Counted from the stretch's first letter, positions 46,786 through 55,540 are shown. The stretch is DNA of 64,000 nt from Streptococcus oralis (GCF_003943415.1 NZ_RJPK01000001.1:372001-436000), one strand, 5' to 3'. The notes: a model not told the origin generated them from the letters alone. Numbers and translations: made by a program.

Positions 46786-47700
46786 ATGCAGATGTATTTT
46801 GGAGATGTGTCACTTTGCTATAGCTATTCATTGGCAATGGCGCTCGACGCCTATGGTTATGACTTTAAAGCAGAGTTTTTAGAGGCAATTATGGTGATGG
46901 GAAATGGCGCTAGTATCGTAAAGGAAGATGACCAGCACCCTCTAGTATTCTTTGATAATGGAATGCCAGACCTTTCCATCTCCCATTCCTTAAAAATACT
47001 AGGTTTTGACTATGAGGATTTCTATCTAAAAGATGGAACTGAAGTAGATTTGGAAGAGGTTAAAGGAAAATTGGAAATGTTTCTGTCCAATGGACCAGTC
47101 GTACTGGGACCTCTTGATATGGGTCATCTGACTTACAATCCCAATCACACAATCCTTTATGGTGTGGATCACTTTGTAACCGTGTATGCTCTTGATGGTC
47201 AGTATCTCTATTTGCATGATCCAGCTGGTTTTGCCTGTATGAAGGTTGCTTTTAATGACATTTTAGAAGCTTGGAAGGCGGAGGCTATTGACTATAAGCG
47301 TGGAGCTTACTCCATGTGGGGAAATTTTAAGAAGGTTAAGAGTCCTAGTCAGACTGAAATCTATCAAGAAACAGCAAGGATTATGAAGACCCGATATCTG
47401 AATGGTCAAAGTGGTGTGTTGGAATACTATGCAAAAGCAGTTGCTGAAAATGGCTTAAATACAGAGCAAAAACAATTGCATCAGTATTTCAGCTTCAAAC
47501 TTGCGGATGTTCGAAATCTCTATCTCAGTAAATTCTTAAAAGACCATGATCCCGAAGGGGCAAGATTAAAAGAAGAATTGGCTACTCTATTTGGCCAAGC
47601 CCACCTTTCGTGTTTAAAAGAAGATTACCAAGAACTATCCCTCTTGCTCTATCAGATAGCTAAAGTGGATGGTCGCTTTAGAGATTTATATGTAAACTAG
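46786..47700 (+). CDS. BtrH-N/C39-like cysteine-fold protein of unknown function
   Basis: A 304-residue protein. The N-terminal half looks like the BtrH N-terminal/peptidase C39-like papain fold: Cys11 in SLCYSYSLAMALDAYG, an amide region GPVVLGPLDMGHL, and GVDHFVTVYALDGQYLYLHDPAG supplying His and Asp. The C-terminal half is helical. BtrH transfers an acyl side chain in butirosin synthesis, and relatives may be acyltransferases or inactive proteases. Nothing nearby suggests a natural-product pathway. ATGs at 46780 and 46786 compete; GGAGG is 7 nt before 46786, so I prefer that. Confidence 0.65.
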   Translation: MQMYFGDVSLCYSYSLAMALDAYGYDFKAEFLEAIMVMGNGASIVKEDDQHPLVFFDNGMPDLSISHSLKILGFDYEDFYLKDGTEVDLEEVKGKLEMFLSNGPVVLGPLDMGHLTYNPNHTILYGVDHFVTVYALDGQYLYLHDPAGFACMKVAFNDILEAWKAEAIDYKRGAYSMWGNFKKVKSPSQTEIYQETARIMKTRYLNGQSGVLEYYAKAVAENGLNTEQKQLHQYFSFKLADVRNLYLSKFLKDHDPEGARLKEELATLFGQAHLSCLKEDYQELSLLLYQIAKVDGRFRDLYVN

Positions 47701-47729
47701 TGACTATATGCATAAAATAACTAGTCAGT

Positions 47730-47766
47730 AAAAGCAGTTTTTCGTAACATGAAGAACTGCTTTTTG
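47730..47766 (+). terminator. terminator after the BtrH-like gene
   Basis: AAAAGCAGTTTTTC / GAAGAACTGCTTTT, 14-bp stem with one G-U, 7-nt loop, T-tract. Confidence 0.85.
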
Positions 47767-47776
47767 ATTATGGTTA

Positions 47777-47785
47777 TGGTATAAT
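47777..47785 (+). promoter_or_regulatory. extended -10 promoter of the ClbS-like gene
   Basis: TGGTATAAT (TATAAT 47780-47785), 48 nt before the ATG. Confidence 0.5.
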
Positions 47786-47833
47786 GAAGTAAGAAAATAG
47801 CTTATTCTACTTAAAAATGAAGGGAGAACTCCT

Positions 47834-48376
47834 ATGCCTAGACCAAGAACAAAAGAGGAGCTAGTGCTAGCCTCTAAGGAAAACTATGAAAAGCTCAATC
47901 ACTTTATATCTAAATTAAGTGAAGAGGAACTACAGACTCCTTTTGATTTTTCAAAAGACCAAAAGAAAAAAGAAGCTCACTGGAAAAGAGATAAAAATCT
48001 ACGGGATGTCCTGATCCATCTCTATGAATGGCATCAGTTACTTTTGACCTGGGTACATTCCAATCAAAAGGGTCATGAAAGACCTTTTCTCCCTGAACCT
48101 TATAATTGGAAAACTTATGGGGAAATGAATGTCGCTTTTTGGAAGAAGCACCAGAGAACGTCCTTAGAAGAAGCGACCAAACTCCTCAATCAATCACATA
48201 AAGAGGTTTTAGAGTTGATGGAAGACTTCAGCAATGATCAACTCTTTACCAAAGGTGTCTATAAGTGGACGGGTGGGACAAGCCTAGGCTCCTACTTTGT
48301 AAGTGCCACTTCCAGTCACTATGATTGGGCTATTAAAAAGCTTAAAGCTCATCAGAAAAATTGTAAGTGTCGCTAG
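47834..48376 (+). CDS. ClbS/DfsB family four-helix bundle protein
   Basis: A 180-residue protein of the ClbS/DfsB (DUF1706) family, a DinB-like four-helix bundle. It starts MPRPRTKEELVLASKENYEKLNHFISKL. The central DVLIHLYEWHQLLLTWV contains the His/Glu pattern of these proteins, and YKWTGGTSLGSYFVSATSSHYDWA supplies a second conserved block. E. coli ClbS protects DNA from colibactin by opening its cyclopropane; streptococcal members have no known target. AGGGAGA precedes the ATG. It is free-standing. Confidence 0.8.
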   Translation: MPRPRTKEELVLASKENYEKLNHFISKLSEEELQTPFDFSKDQKKKEAHWKRDKNLRDVLIHLYEWHQLLLTWVHSNQKGHERPFLPEPYNWKTYGEMNVAFWKKHQRTSLEEATKLLNQSHKEVLELMEDFSNDQLFTKGVYKWTGGTSLGSYFVSATSSHYDWAIKKLKAHQKNCKCR

Positions 48377-48569
48377 TTGGAGTGCTATTGAAATTCACCA
48401 AAGGTTCTTCTAAGTTTCGAATAGCTTAGTGCTCGTGATTTTAGAGCTCTTCTAGCTTTAGAATCCTTCAAAAATTTAGATTTAAAGCAATCAATGGCTT
48501 AGAATAGTACGAAAACATTTATTTTATAGTAATTCTAAGTTTAGAATTGCATTGATATTAAAGGAATTA

Positions 48570-48598
48570 AGCTGTTCGATGCTTCGAATGGCTTTTTT
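48570..48598 (+). terminator. probable terminator in the 48.4-48.6 kb gap
   Basis: AGCTGTTCG / CGAATGGCT, 9 bp with two G-U pairs, 6-nt loop, TTTTTT. The rest of the gap (48377-48569) is AT-rich with a recurring TTAGAAT/TTCGAAT motif and no gene. Confidence 0.6.
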
Positions 48599-48619
48599 CT
48601 GATATAGGATGATAGATAG

Positions 48620-49123
48620 ATGGGTGAGATGATGAACATACAAAAAGAGAAAGTTAGAAAAGAGTTGATGTCCCTCTGTTTGGGAGAGTTTACAGCCGTC
48701 CTATCCTTTTGGTTTTCTTTTTTCCTTTTAAAAAATCGGCTTGCTGATTGGAATAGTCTAGTAACCATTCTCTATCCTCTGTCTTTACTGACATTTATAT
48801 TGCTTCAAGGTTCAATCTATTGGGCGATTTTGATGAGAAGACTCTCGAAACCTCAGTTCGGAAGCGCTAGTGTCCCCAAACTATATGGTGGTTTCAGAAT
48901 ACTAGACCTTGTTTTACTTATTTCAGGCTTTCCTTTTATTGTCTGGAATACACAGAGTTTTCAAGTGGCTATTATAGCCACACTAATACAGCTTTTTGCA
49001 CTAATCGAATGGATCAATTATTTCCTCCTACGCTTATCCTATAGTCTGAATCCTCTTGTTTTATGGAAACGAATTACCAAGGGAAAACTTGAAAAGAGTA
49101 GAATAGCCAAGGAGTTGGGGTAG
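48620..49123 (+). CDS. hypothetical four-helix membrane protein
   Basis: A 167-residue protein with about four hydrophobic segments (roughly 21-38, 47-68, 92-108, 114-134) and a basic C-terminal tail (KRITKGKLEKSR). In-frame ATGs at 48620, 48629 and 48632 are possible; none has a strong ribosome site, the best being GGTGAG before 48632, so the true N terminus is uncertain by a few residues. No family recognised. It stands alone between the ClbS-like gene and the AT-rich gene at 49.2 kb. Confidence 0.6.
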   Translation: MGEMMNIQKEKVRKELMSLCLGEFTAVLSFWFSFFLLKNRLADWNSLVTILYPLSLLTFILLQGSIYWAILMRRLSKPQFGSASVPKLYGGFRILDLVLLISGFPFIVWNTQSFQVAIIATLIQLFALIEWINYFLLRLSYSLNPLVLWKRITKGKLEKSRIAKELG

Positions 49124-49159
49124 GGGAGAATAAAGAGGTTACCCATTCGTTTTGTAATA

Positions 49160-49168
49160 TGCTATAAT
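49160..49168 (+). promoter_or_regulatory. extended -10 promoter of the AT-rich gene
   Basis: TGCTATAAT (TATAAT 49163-49168), 44 nt before the ATG. Confidence 0.45.
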
Positions 49169-49212
49169 TAATCTATCAAATTTTTTGAATAACTACTTGA
49201 AGTGAGATAGAT

Positions 49213-49827
49213 ATGCAAATAAACTACAATAGAAAACAGAAATCAGATATTGTTATTTTAAAACCTTCAGCCATTGAAGTTGAAAAATACTTAAAATCGT
49301 GGAAAAATCTTAAAAATTATAAGTTGCAAGAAGATGCTTTAGATAAATTGTTTTTTGAGCTATTACCAAGTAACGAAGAAATTTCTGATATTTTATTAAA
49401 GGTTGCTACATTAAATGATTTTTATAGCACAAATATTTTTTCAGTTTATCCAGTTGCAGAGCATATTCTGAGTCTTAAAATTGACGAGAGATTGAGACAA
49501 GGTGATGTAACTTTAGTCAATGAAATTCAGAATGTTACTATCAATGGAGTCACTAGAAAGTTCTATTCTTTTTCTACTAAATACTGTTCCCATCATAATC
49601 CTAAAGAATACCCTATTTATGATAGCTATGTAGAAAAAGTATTGAAATATTTTAGAAAAACAGATAAATTTTCCAACTTTAAGAATGCAGATCTAAAAGA
49701 TTATCAAAAATTTAAAAATATAATTATTGCTTTTAGAGAATACTACGGATTAGAAGAATTTAATCTTAAAGAGATTGATCAGTATTTATGGCAGTTGGGA
49801 AAAGAATATTTCCCAAATAAATATTAG
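49213..49827 (+). CDS. hypothetical protein, possible OGG-fold (HhH glycosylase-like) domain
   Basis: A 204-residue protein visibly richer in A/T than its neighbours (many AAA, ATT, TTT codons), suggesting acquisition. The block STKYCSHHNPKEYPIYDSYV (about residues 120-139) resembles the K...P..(Y/F)PI.D..V pattern of stand-alone OGG-fold/HhH-GPD-like proteins, with a Lys and an Asp where glycosylases have catalytic residues. It ends in QYLWQLGKEYFP. This similarity is recalled by pattern, not searched. AAGTGAGA precedes the ATG. If right, it may be a DNA glycosylase relative or a defence-associated protein. Confidence 0.5.
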   Translation: MQINYNRKQKSDIVILKPSAIEVEKYLKSWKNLKNYKLQEDALDKLFFELLPSNEEISDILLKVATLNDFYSTNIFSVYPVAEHILSLKIDERLRQGDVTLVNEIQNVTINGVTRKFYSFSTKYCSHHNPKEYPIYDSYVEKVLKYFRKTDKFSNFKNADLKDYQKFKNIIIAFREYYGLEEFNLKEIDQYLWQLGKEYFPNKY

Positions 49828-49857
49828 CGACTTTTTCTCACTCAGAAAGGAAATTTA

Positions 49858-50550
49858 ATGTCCTACAAATTTTTACTCTTCGACCTCGACCACACCTTGC
49901 TTGATTTTGATGCTGCTGAGGATGTGGCTCTGACGCAACTTCTAAAAGAAGAAGGGGTTGCAGACATTCAAGCCTATAAAGACTATTACGTTCCTATGAA
50001 CAAGGCTCTCTGGAAGGATTTGGAGCAAAAGAAAATCAGTAAACAAGAGCTGGTTAACACGCGCTTTTCACGTTTGTTTGCTCATTTTGGGCTAGAGAAA
50101 GATGGGACTTTACTGGCCCAGCGATACCAGTTTCTTCTAGCCCAGCAGGGACAAACTCTTTCGGGGGCTCATGAACTTTTGGACAGTCTCATTGAGCGTG
50201 ATTATGAGCTGTACGCTGCGACAAATGGGATAACTGCTATTCAAACAGGGCGCTTGGCTCAATCAGGTCTGGCTCCCTATTTCAACCAAATCTTTATTTC
50301 CGAGCAGTTGCAAACGCAAAAGCCTGATGCACTATTCTATGAAAAAATCGGTCAGCAGATTGCTGGATTTGATAAAGAAAAGGCCCTGATGATTGGAGAT
50401 TCCCTAACAGCTGATATTCAAGGTGGCAATAATGCTGGTATCGATACTATCTGGTATAATCCCCATCATCTGGAAATTAAGACGCAAGCCCAGCCGACTT
50501 ACGAAGTCCATTCTTACCTAGCTCTACTAGAACTCTTAGATAAACTGTAA
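49858..50550 (+). CDS. HAD-family nucleotidase, YjjG-type
   Basis: A 230-residue HAD phosphatase of the YjjG (noncanonical pyrimidine nucleotidase) family. Motif I is LFDLDHTLLDFD (nucleophile Asp), motif II AATNG, motif III Lys in TQKPDALFYEKIG and motif IV MIGDSLTADIQGG. YjjG enzymes clean up dUMP, dTMP and modified pyrimidine nucleotides. AAAGGAA precedes the ATG. It lies beside ung and a NUDIX gene, consistent with nucleotide-pool hygiene, though a terminator separates it from ung. Confidence 0.88.
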   Translation: MSYKFLLFDLDHTLLDFDAAEDVALTQLLKEEGVADIQAYKDYYVPMNKALWKDLEQKKISKQELVNTRFSRLFAHFGLEKDGTLLAQRYQFLLAQQGQTLSGAHELLDSLIERDYELYAATNGITAIQTGRLAQSGLAPYFNQIFISEQLQTQKPDALFYEKIGQQIAGFDKEKALMIGDSLTADIQGGNNAGIDTIWYNPHHLEIKTQAQPTYEVHSYLALLELLDKL

Positions 50551-50575
50551 AAAGTGGTTTCAATAGCCACTTTTT
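50549..50575 (+). terminator. terminator after the YjjG-type gene
   Basis: AAAAAGTGGTT / AGCCACTTTTT, 11 bp with one G-U, 5-nt loop, ending in TTTTT, immediately before the ung promoter. Confidence 0.82.
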
Positions 50576-50583
50576 GCTATAAT
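50575..50583 (+). promoter_or_regulatory. extended -10 promoter of ung operon
   Basis: TGCTATAAT (TATAAT 50578-50583), sharing its first T with the preceding terminator's T-run. Confidence 0.6.
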
Positions 50584-50611
50584 AGAGGCAGGAAAAACGA
50601 AGGAGTTGGCT

Positions 50612-51265
50612 ATGCAACACTCATCTTGGCATGCTTTGATTAAGGAGCAATTACCTGAGGGTTATTTCAGGAAAATCAATCAATTTATAGAGCAGGCATA
50701 TGCACAGGGAACTGTTTATCCACCCAAGGAAAAGGTTTTTCAGGCTCTCTTGACTACTCCTCTGGAAGAGGTTAAGGTGGTGATTCTAGGGCAAGACCCC
50801 TATCACGGGCCAGGTCAAGCTCAGGGCTTGAGTTTTTCTGTACCGGATACCATTCCAGCTCCGCCATCCTTGCAAAATATTCTGAAAGAATTAGCAGATG
50901 ATCTTGGCGTTAAGAAATCTCATGATTTGACATCTTGGGCTGAGCAAGGAGTTTTACTTCTCAATGCTTGCTTGACGGTTCCTGCTGGCCAGGCCAATGG
51001 TCATGCTGGGCTGATATGGGAGCCTTTTACAGATGCTGTGATTCGGGTTGTCAATAATCTAGACAGACCTGTAGTCTTTGTACTCTGGGGTGCTTATGCA
51101 CGCAAGAAGAAAGTCTTGGTTACCAATCCTCATCACTTGATTATCGAATCAGCCCATCCCAGTCCTTTATCGGTTTATAGAGGATTTTGGGGTTCCAAGC
51201 CTTTTTCCAAGGTTAATGCATTCTTAAAAGAGACCGAACAAGAGCCAATCGATTGGCTTAGATAA
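50612..51265 (+). CDS. ung: uracil-DNA glycosylase
   Basis: A 217-residue family 1 UDG removing uracil from DNA. The water-activating loop is [17 protein letters not shown] (catalytic Asp), the uracil pocket has LLLNACLTV, and the leucine loop with its catalytic His is [16 protein letters not shown]. The frame starts at TTG 50606; GAAGGAG is better spaced for ATG 50612. First gene of a compact operon ung-NUDIX-pyrC, with 9 and 12 bp between genes. Confidence 0.96.
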   Translation: MQHSSWHALIKEQLPEGYFRKINQFIEQAYAQGTVYPPKEKVFQALLTTPLEEVKVVILGQDPYHGPGQAQGLSFSVPDTIPAPPSLQNILKELADDLGVKKSHDLTSWAEQGVLLLNACLTVPAGQANGHAGLIWEPFTDAVIRVVNNLDRPVVFVLWGAYARKKKVLVTNPHHLIIESAHPSPLSVYRGFWGSKPFSKVNAFLKETEQEPIDWLR

Positions 51266-51274
51266 GGAGAGAAT

Positions 51275-51739
51275 ATGCCTCAGTTAGCGACGATTTGCTA
51301 CATTGATAACGGGAAAGAACTACTCATGCTCCATCGCAATAAGAAACCCAATGATGTCCATGCTGGTAAATGGATTGGCGTAGGTGGGAAGCTAGAGCGA
51401 GGGGAGACTCCACAGGAATGTGCAGCGCGTGAAATCCTCGAAGAAACAGGGCTCAAAGCCAAGCCAGTTCTAAAAGGCGTTATCACTTTTCCAGAATTCA
51501 CACCTGATTTAGACTGGTACACCTATGTTTTTAAGGTGACGGAGTTTGAGGGTGACTTGATTGACTGCAATGAGGGGACCTTAGAATGGGTTCCCTATGA
51601 TGAAGTTCTAAGCAAGCCAACCTGGGAAGGTGACCACACCTTTGTTGAGTGGCTTTTAGAGGACAAACCCTTCTTCTCAGCCAAGTTTGTTTATGATGGG
51701 GATAAATTGTTGGATACCCAAGTTGATTTTTATGAATAA
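51275..51739 (+). CDS. NUDIX hydrolase (MutT-type, 8-oxo-dGTPase-like)
   Basis: A 154-residue NUDIX protein. The Nudix box GGKLERGETPQECAAREILEETGL (about residues 37-60, quoted in part) has intact REx2EE metal ligands. It starts MPQLATICYIDNGKELLMLHRNKKPND, typical of 8-oxo-dGTP or general NTP diphosphatases. It is distinct from mutX at 1.7 kb, so the window has two NUDIX enzymes. GGAGAGA precedes the ATG. It sits between ung and pyrC, in the same operon. Confidence 0.9.
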   Translation: MPQLATICYIDNGKELLMLHRNKKPNDVHAGKWIGVGGKLERGETPQECAAREILEETGLKAKPVLKGVITFPEFTPDLDWYTYVFKVTEFEGDLIDCNEGTLEWVPYDEVLSKPTWEGDHTFVEWLLEDKPFFSAKFVYDGDKLLDTQVDFYE

Positions 51740-51751
51740 AGGAGAGAGCAG

Positions 51752-53020
51752 ATGCTACTAATCAAAAATGGTCGTGTAATGGATCCCAAGTCTGGTTTGG
51801 ATCAAGTGTGTGATGTTTTGGTACAAGATGGGAAAATTGTCAAAATTGCTGCCGAAATCAAGGAAGAAGGAGCAGAGCTAATTGATGCTAATGGGCTTGT
51901 GGTTGCACCTGGCTTGGTTGATATCCATGTTCATTTCCGTGAACCTGGTCAGACCCACAAGGAAGACATCCATACTGGTGCCCTAGCGGCTGCTGCAGGT
52001 GGTTTTACCACTGTCGTCATGATGGCTAATACCAGTCCAACCATTTCAGACGTGGATACTTTGCAAGAAGTTCTCCAGTCAGCTGCTAAAGAAAAGATCA
52101 ATGTCAAGACGGTTGCGACTATTACCAAGAACTTTAATGGCCAAGATCTAACTGACTTTAAGGCACTTTTAGAAGCTGGAGCCGTTGGATTTTCTGATGA
52201 CGGTATTCCACTTGAAAGTAGCAAGGTTCTCAAAGAAGCCTTGGAGACTGCTAAGAAACTTGGCACCTTTGTTTGTCTACACGAGGAAGATCCAGGCTTG
52301 AATGGGATTCTTGGATTTAACGAAAACATCGCTAAAGACCACTTCAAGATCTGTGGTGCGACAGGGGTGGCAGAATACGCTATGATTGCGCGTGATGTCA
52401 TGATTGCCTATGCAACTAAGGCCCATGTTCACATCCAGCATTTGTCTAAGGAAGAAAGTGTCAAGGTAGTGGAATTCGCTCAAGGTTTGGGAGCGCAAGT
52501 CACAGCAGAAGTGGCGCCACAGCATTTCTCTAAGACGGAAGCTCTCCTTTTGACACAAGGAAGCAATGCCAAAATGAATCCTCCTTTACGTCTAGAATCA
52601 GACCGTCGTGCCGTGATTGAAGGTCTCAAGTCGGGCGTCATCACTGTGATTGCGACAGACCACGCGCCTCACCATGCAGATGAGAAAAATGTAGAAGATA
52701 TCACCAAAGCACCATCTGGTATGACTGGTTTGGAAACCTCTCTATCTCTCGGCTTGACTTATTTGGTGGAAGCTGGTGAGCTAAGCTTGATGGAATTGCT
52801 TGAAAAAATGACTGTCAATCCAGCCAAACTTTATAACTTTGAAGCGGGCTACTTGGCTGAAAATGGTCCAGCGGATATCACCATCTTTGATGACAAGGCT
52901 GATCGTACTGTTGGTCCAAACTTTGCTTCAAAATCAGCTAATTCTCCATTTATCGGCGAAACCTTAAAAGGGCAGGTCAAATATACCATCTGTAAGGGAC
53001 AAATCGTCTATCAAAACTAG
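51752..53020 (+). CDS. pyrC: dihydroorotase
   Basis: A 422-residue class I dihydroorotase of pyrimidine synthesis. The metal-binding [16 protein letters not shown] begins near residue 58. Further ligands lie in HIQHLSKEE and in [12 protein letters not shown] with the catalytic Asp. [12 protein letters not shown] is the substrate loop. It lies apart from other pyr genes, downstream of ung and a NUDIX gene (12 bp), as in pneumococcus. No PyrR-type attenuator is visible upstream. A MATE transporter follows 41 bp later. Confidence 0.96.
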   Translation: MLLIKNGRVMDPKSGLDQVCDVLVQDGKIVKIAAEIKEEGAELIDANGLVVAPGLVDIHVHFREPGQTHKEDIHTGALAAAAGGFTTVVMMANTSPTISDVDTLQEVLQSAAKEKINVKTVATITKNFNGQDLTDFKALLEAGAVGFSDDGIPLESSKVLKEALETAKKLGTFVCLHEEDPGLNGILGFNENIAKDHFKICGATGVAEYAMIARDVMIAYATKAHVHIQHLSKEESVKVVEFAQGLGAQVTAEVAPQHFSKTEALLLTQGSNAKMNPPLRLESDRRAVIEGLKSGVITVIATDHAPHHADEKNVEDITKAPSGMTGLETSLSLGLTYLVEAGELSLMELLEKMTVNPAKLYNFEAGYLAENGPADITIFDDKADRTVGPNFASKSANSPFIGETLKGQVKYTICKGQIVYQN

Positions 53021-53061
53021 ATGGGACTCTGCTCTATAAACTATAAGAATAGAGAGCATAT

Positions 53062-54417
53062 ATGTATCCAACCCATCAATTTAAAGATAAGTTTGTCTTA
53101 TTTCTTAAGATATTTTTCCCTATCCTGATTTATCAGTTTGCCAATTATTCTGCCTCTTTTGTGGATACAACCATGACTGGGCAGTACAATACCATGGACT
53201 TGGCGGGTGTTTCAACTGCAACGAGTCTATGGAATCCTTTTTTCACCTTTTTAACAGGGATTGTTTCGGCCATGGTTCCCATCATCGGCCATCATCTAGG
53301 AAGAGGCAAAAAGGAAGAAGTAGCATCTGACTTTTACCAATTTATTTATTTGGCCTTGGGTCTATCTGTGGTCTTACTGGGACTGGTACTTTTCTTGGCA
53401 CCTCCTGTCTTAAATCATATCGGACTAGAAGCTCAAGTAGCGGCAGTTGCAGTTTCTTATCTTTGGTACTTGTCTATCGGAATTATTCCCTTGTTGCTTT
53501 TCAGTGTTATCCGATCGCTACTTGATTCACTCGGTCTGACCAAGCTATCTATGTACCTCATGCTCTTATTGCTACCTTTAAATTGTGGATTTAACTATTT
53601 GTTAATTTACGGTGCCTTTGGGTTTCCAGAGTTAGGTGGAGCAGGAGCAGGCTTAGGAACTTCCCTAGCTTACTGGTGCCTCCTTGGAATCTCTGCCATC
53701 ATCCTTTTAAAGCAAGAAAAGTTAAAAGAGTTTCATTTGGAAAAACCGCTTCCGCTTGACCTAGTAAAGATCAAAGAAGGGATTCGCTTGGGCTTACCAA
53801 TCGGTGGTACTGTTTTTGCTGAGGTGATTATTTTTTCTGTCGTTGGTTTGATGATGGCTAAGTTTTCGTCTATGATTATTGCCAGCCACCAGTCAGCCAT
53901 GAACTTCTCAACTCTCATGTATGCCTTTCCGGTGAGCATTTCTTCTGCCATGGCCATAGTTGTTTCTTATGAAGTTGGGGCTAAGCGTTTTGATGATGCC
54001 AAGACCTATATCAAAATTGGTCGTTGGATAGCGTTGATATTTGCAGGTTTTACCTTAAGCTTCCTCTATATCTTGAGAGATATTGTAGCCAGTTTATATG
54101 GAAATAATCCTGACTTCATTGAATTAACATCTACCTTCCTAACTTATAGTCTATTTTTCCAGTTAGCTGACACCGTTGCAGCTCCTTTACAAGGAATACT
54201 GAGAGGCTATAAGGATACGGTTGTTCCCTTCTATCTAGGAGTAATTGCTTACTGGGCTGTTTCCATTCCGTTAGGCTTATTCCTAGACCAAGTGACAACT
54301 TTGGGAGCCTATTCTTACTGGATTGGTCTAATAGCGAGTTTGGTCGTTAGTGCTATCCTCTATCAAGGGCGCTTGCAAACAATTATGAAAAGATTTGAAG
54401 TTTCCAATGTCAAATAA
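53062..54417 (+). CDS. MATE family efflux transporter
   Basis: A 451-residue membrane protein with about 12 helices. The N-terminal QFANYSASFVDTTMTGQYNTMDLAGVSTATSLWNPFF is the conserved MATE repeat start, and an equivalent region recurs in the second half (ASHQSAMNFSTLMYAFPVSISSAMAIVVSYEVG). It would export cationic compounds or dyes by Na+ or H+ antiport; the substrate is unknown. The start ATG has a weak ribosome site (AGAGAGC). It could be read through from pyrC. Confidence 0.9.
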   Translation: MYPTHQFKDKFVLFLKIFFPILIYQFANYSASFVDTTMTGQYNTMDLAGVSTATSLWNPFFTFLTGIVSAMVPIIGHHLGRGKKEEVASDFYQFIYLALGLSVVLLGLVLFLAPPVLNHIGLEAQVAAVAVSYLWYLSIGIIPLLLFSVIRSLLDSLGLTKLSMYLMLLLLPLNCGFNYLLIYGAFGFPELGGAGAGLGTSLAYWCLLGISAIILLKQEKLKEFHLEKPLPLDLVKIKEGIRLGLPIGGTVFAEVIIFSVVGLMMAKFSSMIIASHQSAMNFSTLMYAFPVSISSAMAIVVSYEVGAKRFDDAKTYIKIGRWIALIFAGFTLSFLYILRDIVASLYGNNPDFIELTSTFLTYSLFFQLADTVAAPLQGILRGYKDTVVPFYLGVIAYWAVSIPLGLFLDQVTTLGAYSYWIGLIASLVVSAILYQGRLQTIMKRFEVSNVK

Positions 54418-54445
54418 ACTTTGTGAAAAAATGTTTTAATTTATA

Positions 54446-54476
54446 GAAAATCCCGATAAACTGGGGTTTTCTTTTT
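54446..54476 (+). terminator. terminator after the MATE gene
   Basis: GAAAATCCC / GGGGTTTTC, 9 bp with one G-U, 8-nt loop, TTTTT. Confidence 0.82.
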
Positions 54477-54506
54477 GTATTTTGTGAAAGAATCTAAGCA
54501 TATATT

Positions 54507-54535
54507 TTGACAGTGCTTTCATAATGCGATAGAAT
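54507..54535 (+). promoter_or_regulatory. sigma-A promoter of the dehydrogenase operon
   Basis: -35 TTGACA (54507-54512, perfect), 17-bp spacer, -10 TAGAAT (54530-54535). Confidence 0.82.
54508..54521. promoter_or_regulatory. cre-like site in the dehydrogenase promoter
   Basis: TGACAGTGCTTTCA matches TGWAARCGYTWNCW at 12 of 14 positions and lies over the -35 and spacer, a repressing position for CcpA. Two stray TTGTGAA Rex half-sites lie upstream (54421, 54482). Confidence 0.4.
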
Positions 54536-54571
54536 GAGGATATAAAACTTTAAACCTAGAAAGGCGAGATT

Positions 54572-55540
54572 ATGTCAACTTTAGATAGAAATCTCTTGCT
54601 AGAGATGTTCCGTAAGATGGAAGAAATCCGTCGAATGGACTTAAAAATTGCACAATTAGTAAAAAAAGGGAAAGTTCCTGGTATGACTCACTTTTCTGTT
54701 GGAGAGGAAGCCGCTAACGTCGGAGCTATGCTGGCTCTCAATCCAGATGATCTGATTACCTCAAACCACCGTGGTCATGGACAGGCTATCGCCAAAGGAA
54801 TTGACCTCAACGGAATGATGGCTGAAATCCTTGGGAAATACACTGGAACCTGTAAAGGAAAAGGTGGTTCCATGCACATTGCAGACCTTGATGCAGGTAA
54901 CCTTGGTGCCAATGGTATCGTAGGTGGTGGTATGGGAATCGCTGTCGGTGCAGCCCTCAGCCAGCAAATGAAAAAGACAGGCAAGATTGTTGTCTGCTTC
55001 TTTGGTGACGGTGCTACCAACGAAGGTGTTTTCCACGAAGCTGTTAACATGGCTTCCATCTGGAACCTTCCAGTCATTTTCTACTGCATTAACAACGGTT
55101 ATGGGATCTCTGCGGATATCAAGAAAATGACCAATGTAGAGCATATTCATCAACGTAGCGCTGCTTATGGAATTCCTGGAATGTTTATTGAAGACGGAAA
55201 CAATGTCATTGATGTTTATGAAGGATTTAAGAAAGCTGTAGACCATGTTCGTGGTGGCAATGGCCCAGTCTTGATTGAAAGTGTAACCTATCGTTGGCTT
55301 GGTCACTCATCATCTGACCCTGGTAAATATCGTACCCGTGAAGAAGTGGAATTGTGGAAACAAAAAGACCCAATCGAAAATCTTCGCAAATACCTCATTG
55401 AAAACAATATTGCAAGTGCAGAAGAATTGGAAGAAATTCAAGCACAAGTCAAGGAAGCAGTAGAAGCCTCTGTTAAATTTGCAGAAGAAAGCCCATTCCC
55501 ACCGCTAGAATCGGCCTTTGAAGATATTTACGCAGACTAA
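54572..55540 (+). CDS. acoA: pyruvate/acetoin dehydrogenase E1 component, alpha subunit
   Basis: A 322-residue TPP-dependent E1-alpha. The TPP/Mg motif GDGATNEGVFHEAVNMASIWNLPVIF-type block (about 153-180) and the phosphorylation-loop-like YRWLGHSSSDPGKYRT are conserved. With AcoB it decarboxylates the 2-oxo substrate (or acetoin) and passes the acyl group to lipoate. Streptococcal literature calls this locus both acetoin dehydrogenase and pyruvate dehydrogenase; in pneumococcus it functions as the latter. AAAGGCGAG precedes the ATG. First gene of the operon. Confidence 0.93.
   Translation: MSTLDRNLLLEMFRKMEEIRRMDLKIAQLVKKGKVPGMTHFSVGEEAANVGAMLALNPDDLITSNHRGHGQAIAKGIDLNGMMAEILGKYTGTCKGKGGSMHIADLDAGNLGANGIVGGGMGIAVGAALSQQMKKTGKIVVCFFGDGATNEGVFHEAVNMASIWNLPVIFYCINNGYGISADIKKMTNVEHIHQRSAAYGIPGMFIEDGNNVIDVYEGFKKAVDHVRGGNGPVLIESVTYRWLGHSSSDPGKYRTREEVELWKQKDPIENLRKYLIENNIASAEELEEIQAQVKEAVEASVKFAEESPFPPLESAFEDIYAD

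Noticed and set aside
48416-48423. TTCGAATA, a 7/8 match to the competence cin-box
   Set aside because: It is about 200 bp from the next gene, occurs within a gap full of similar TTCGAAT motifs, and has no supporting context such as a competence gene.
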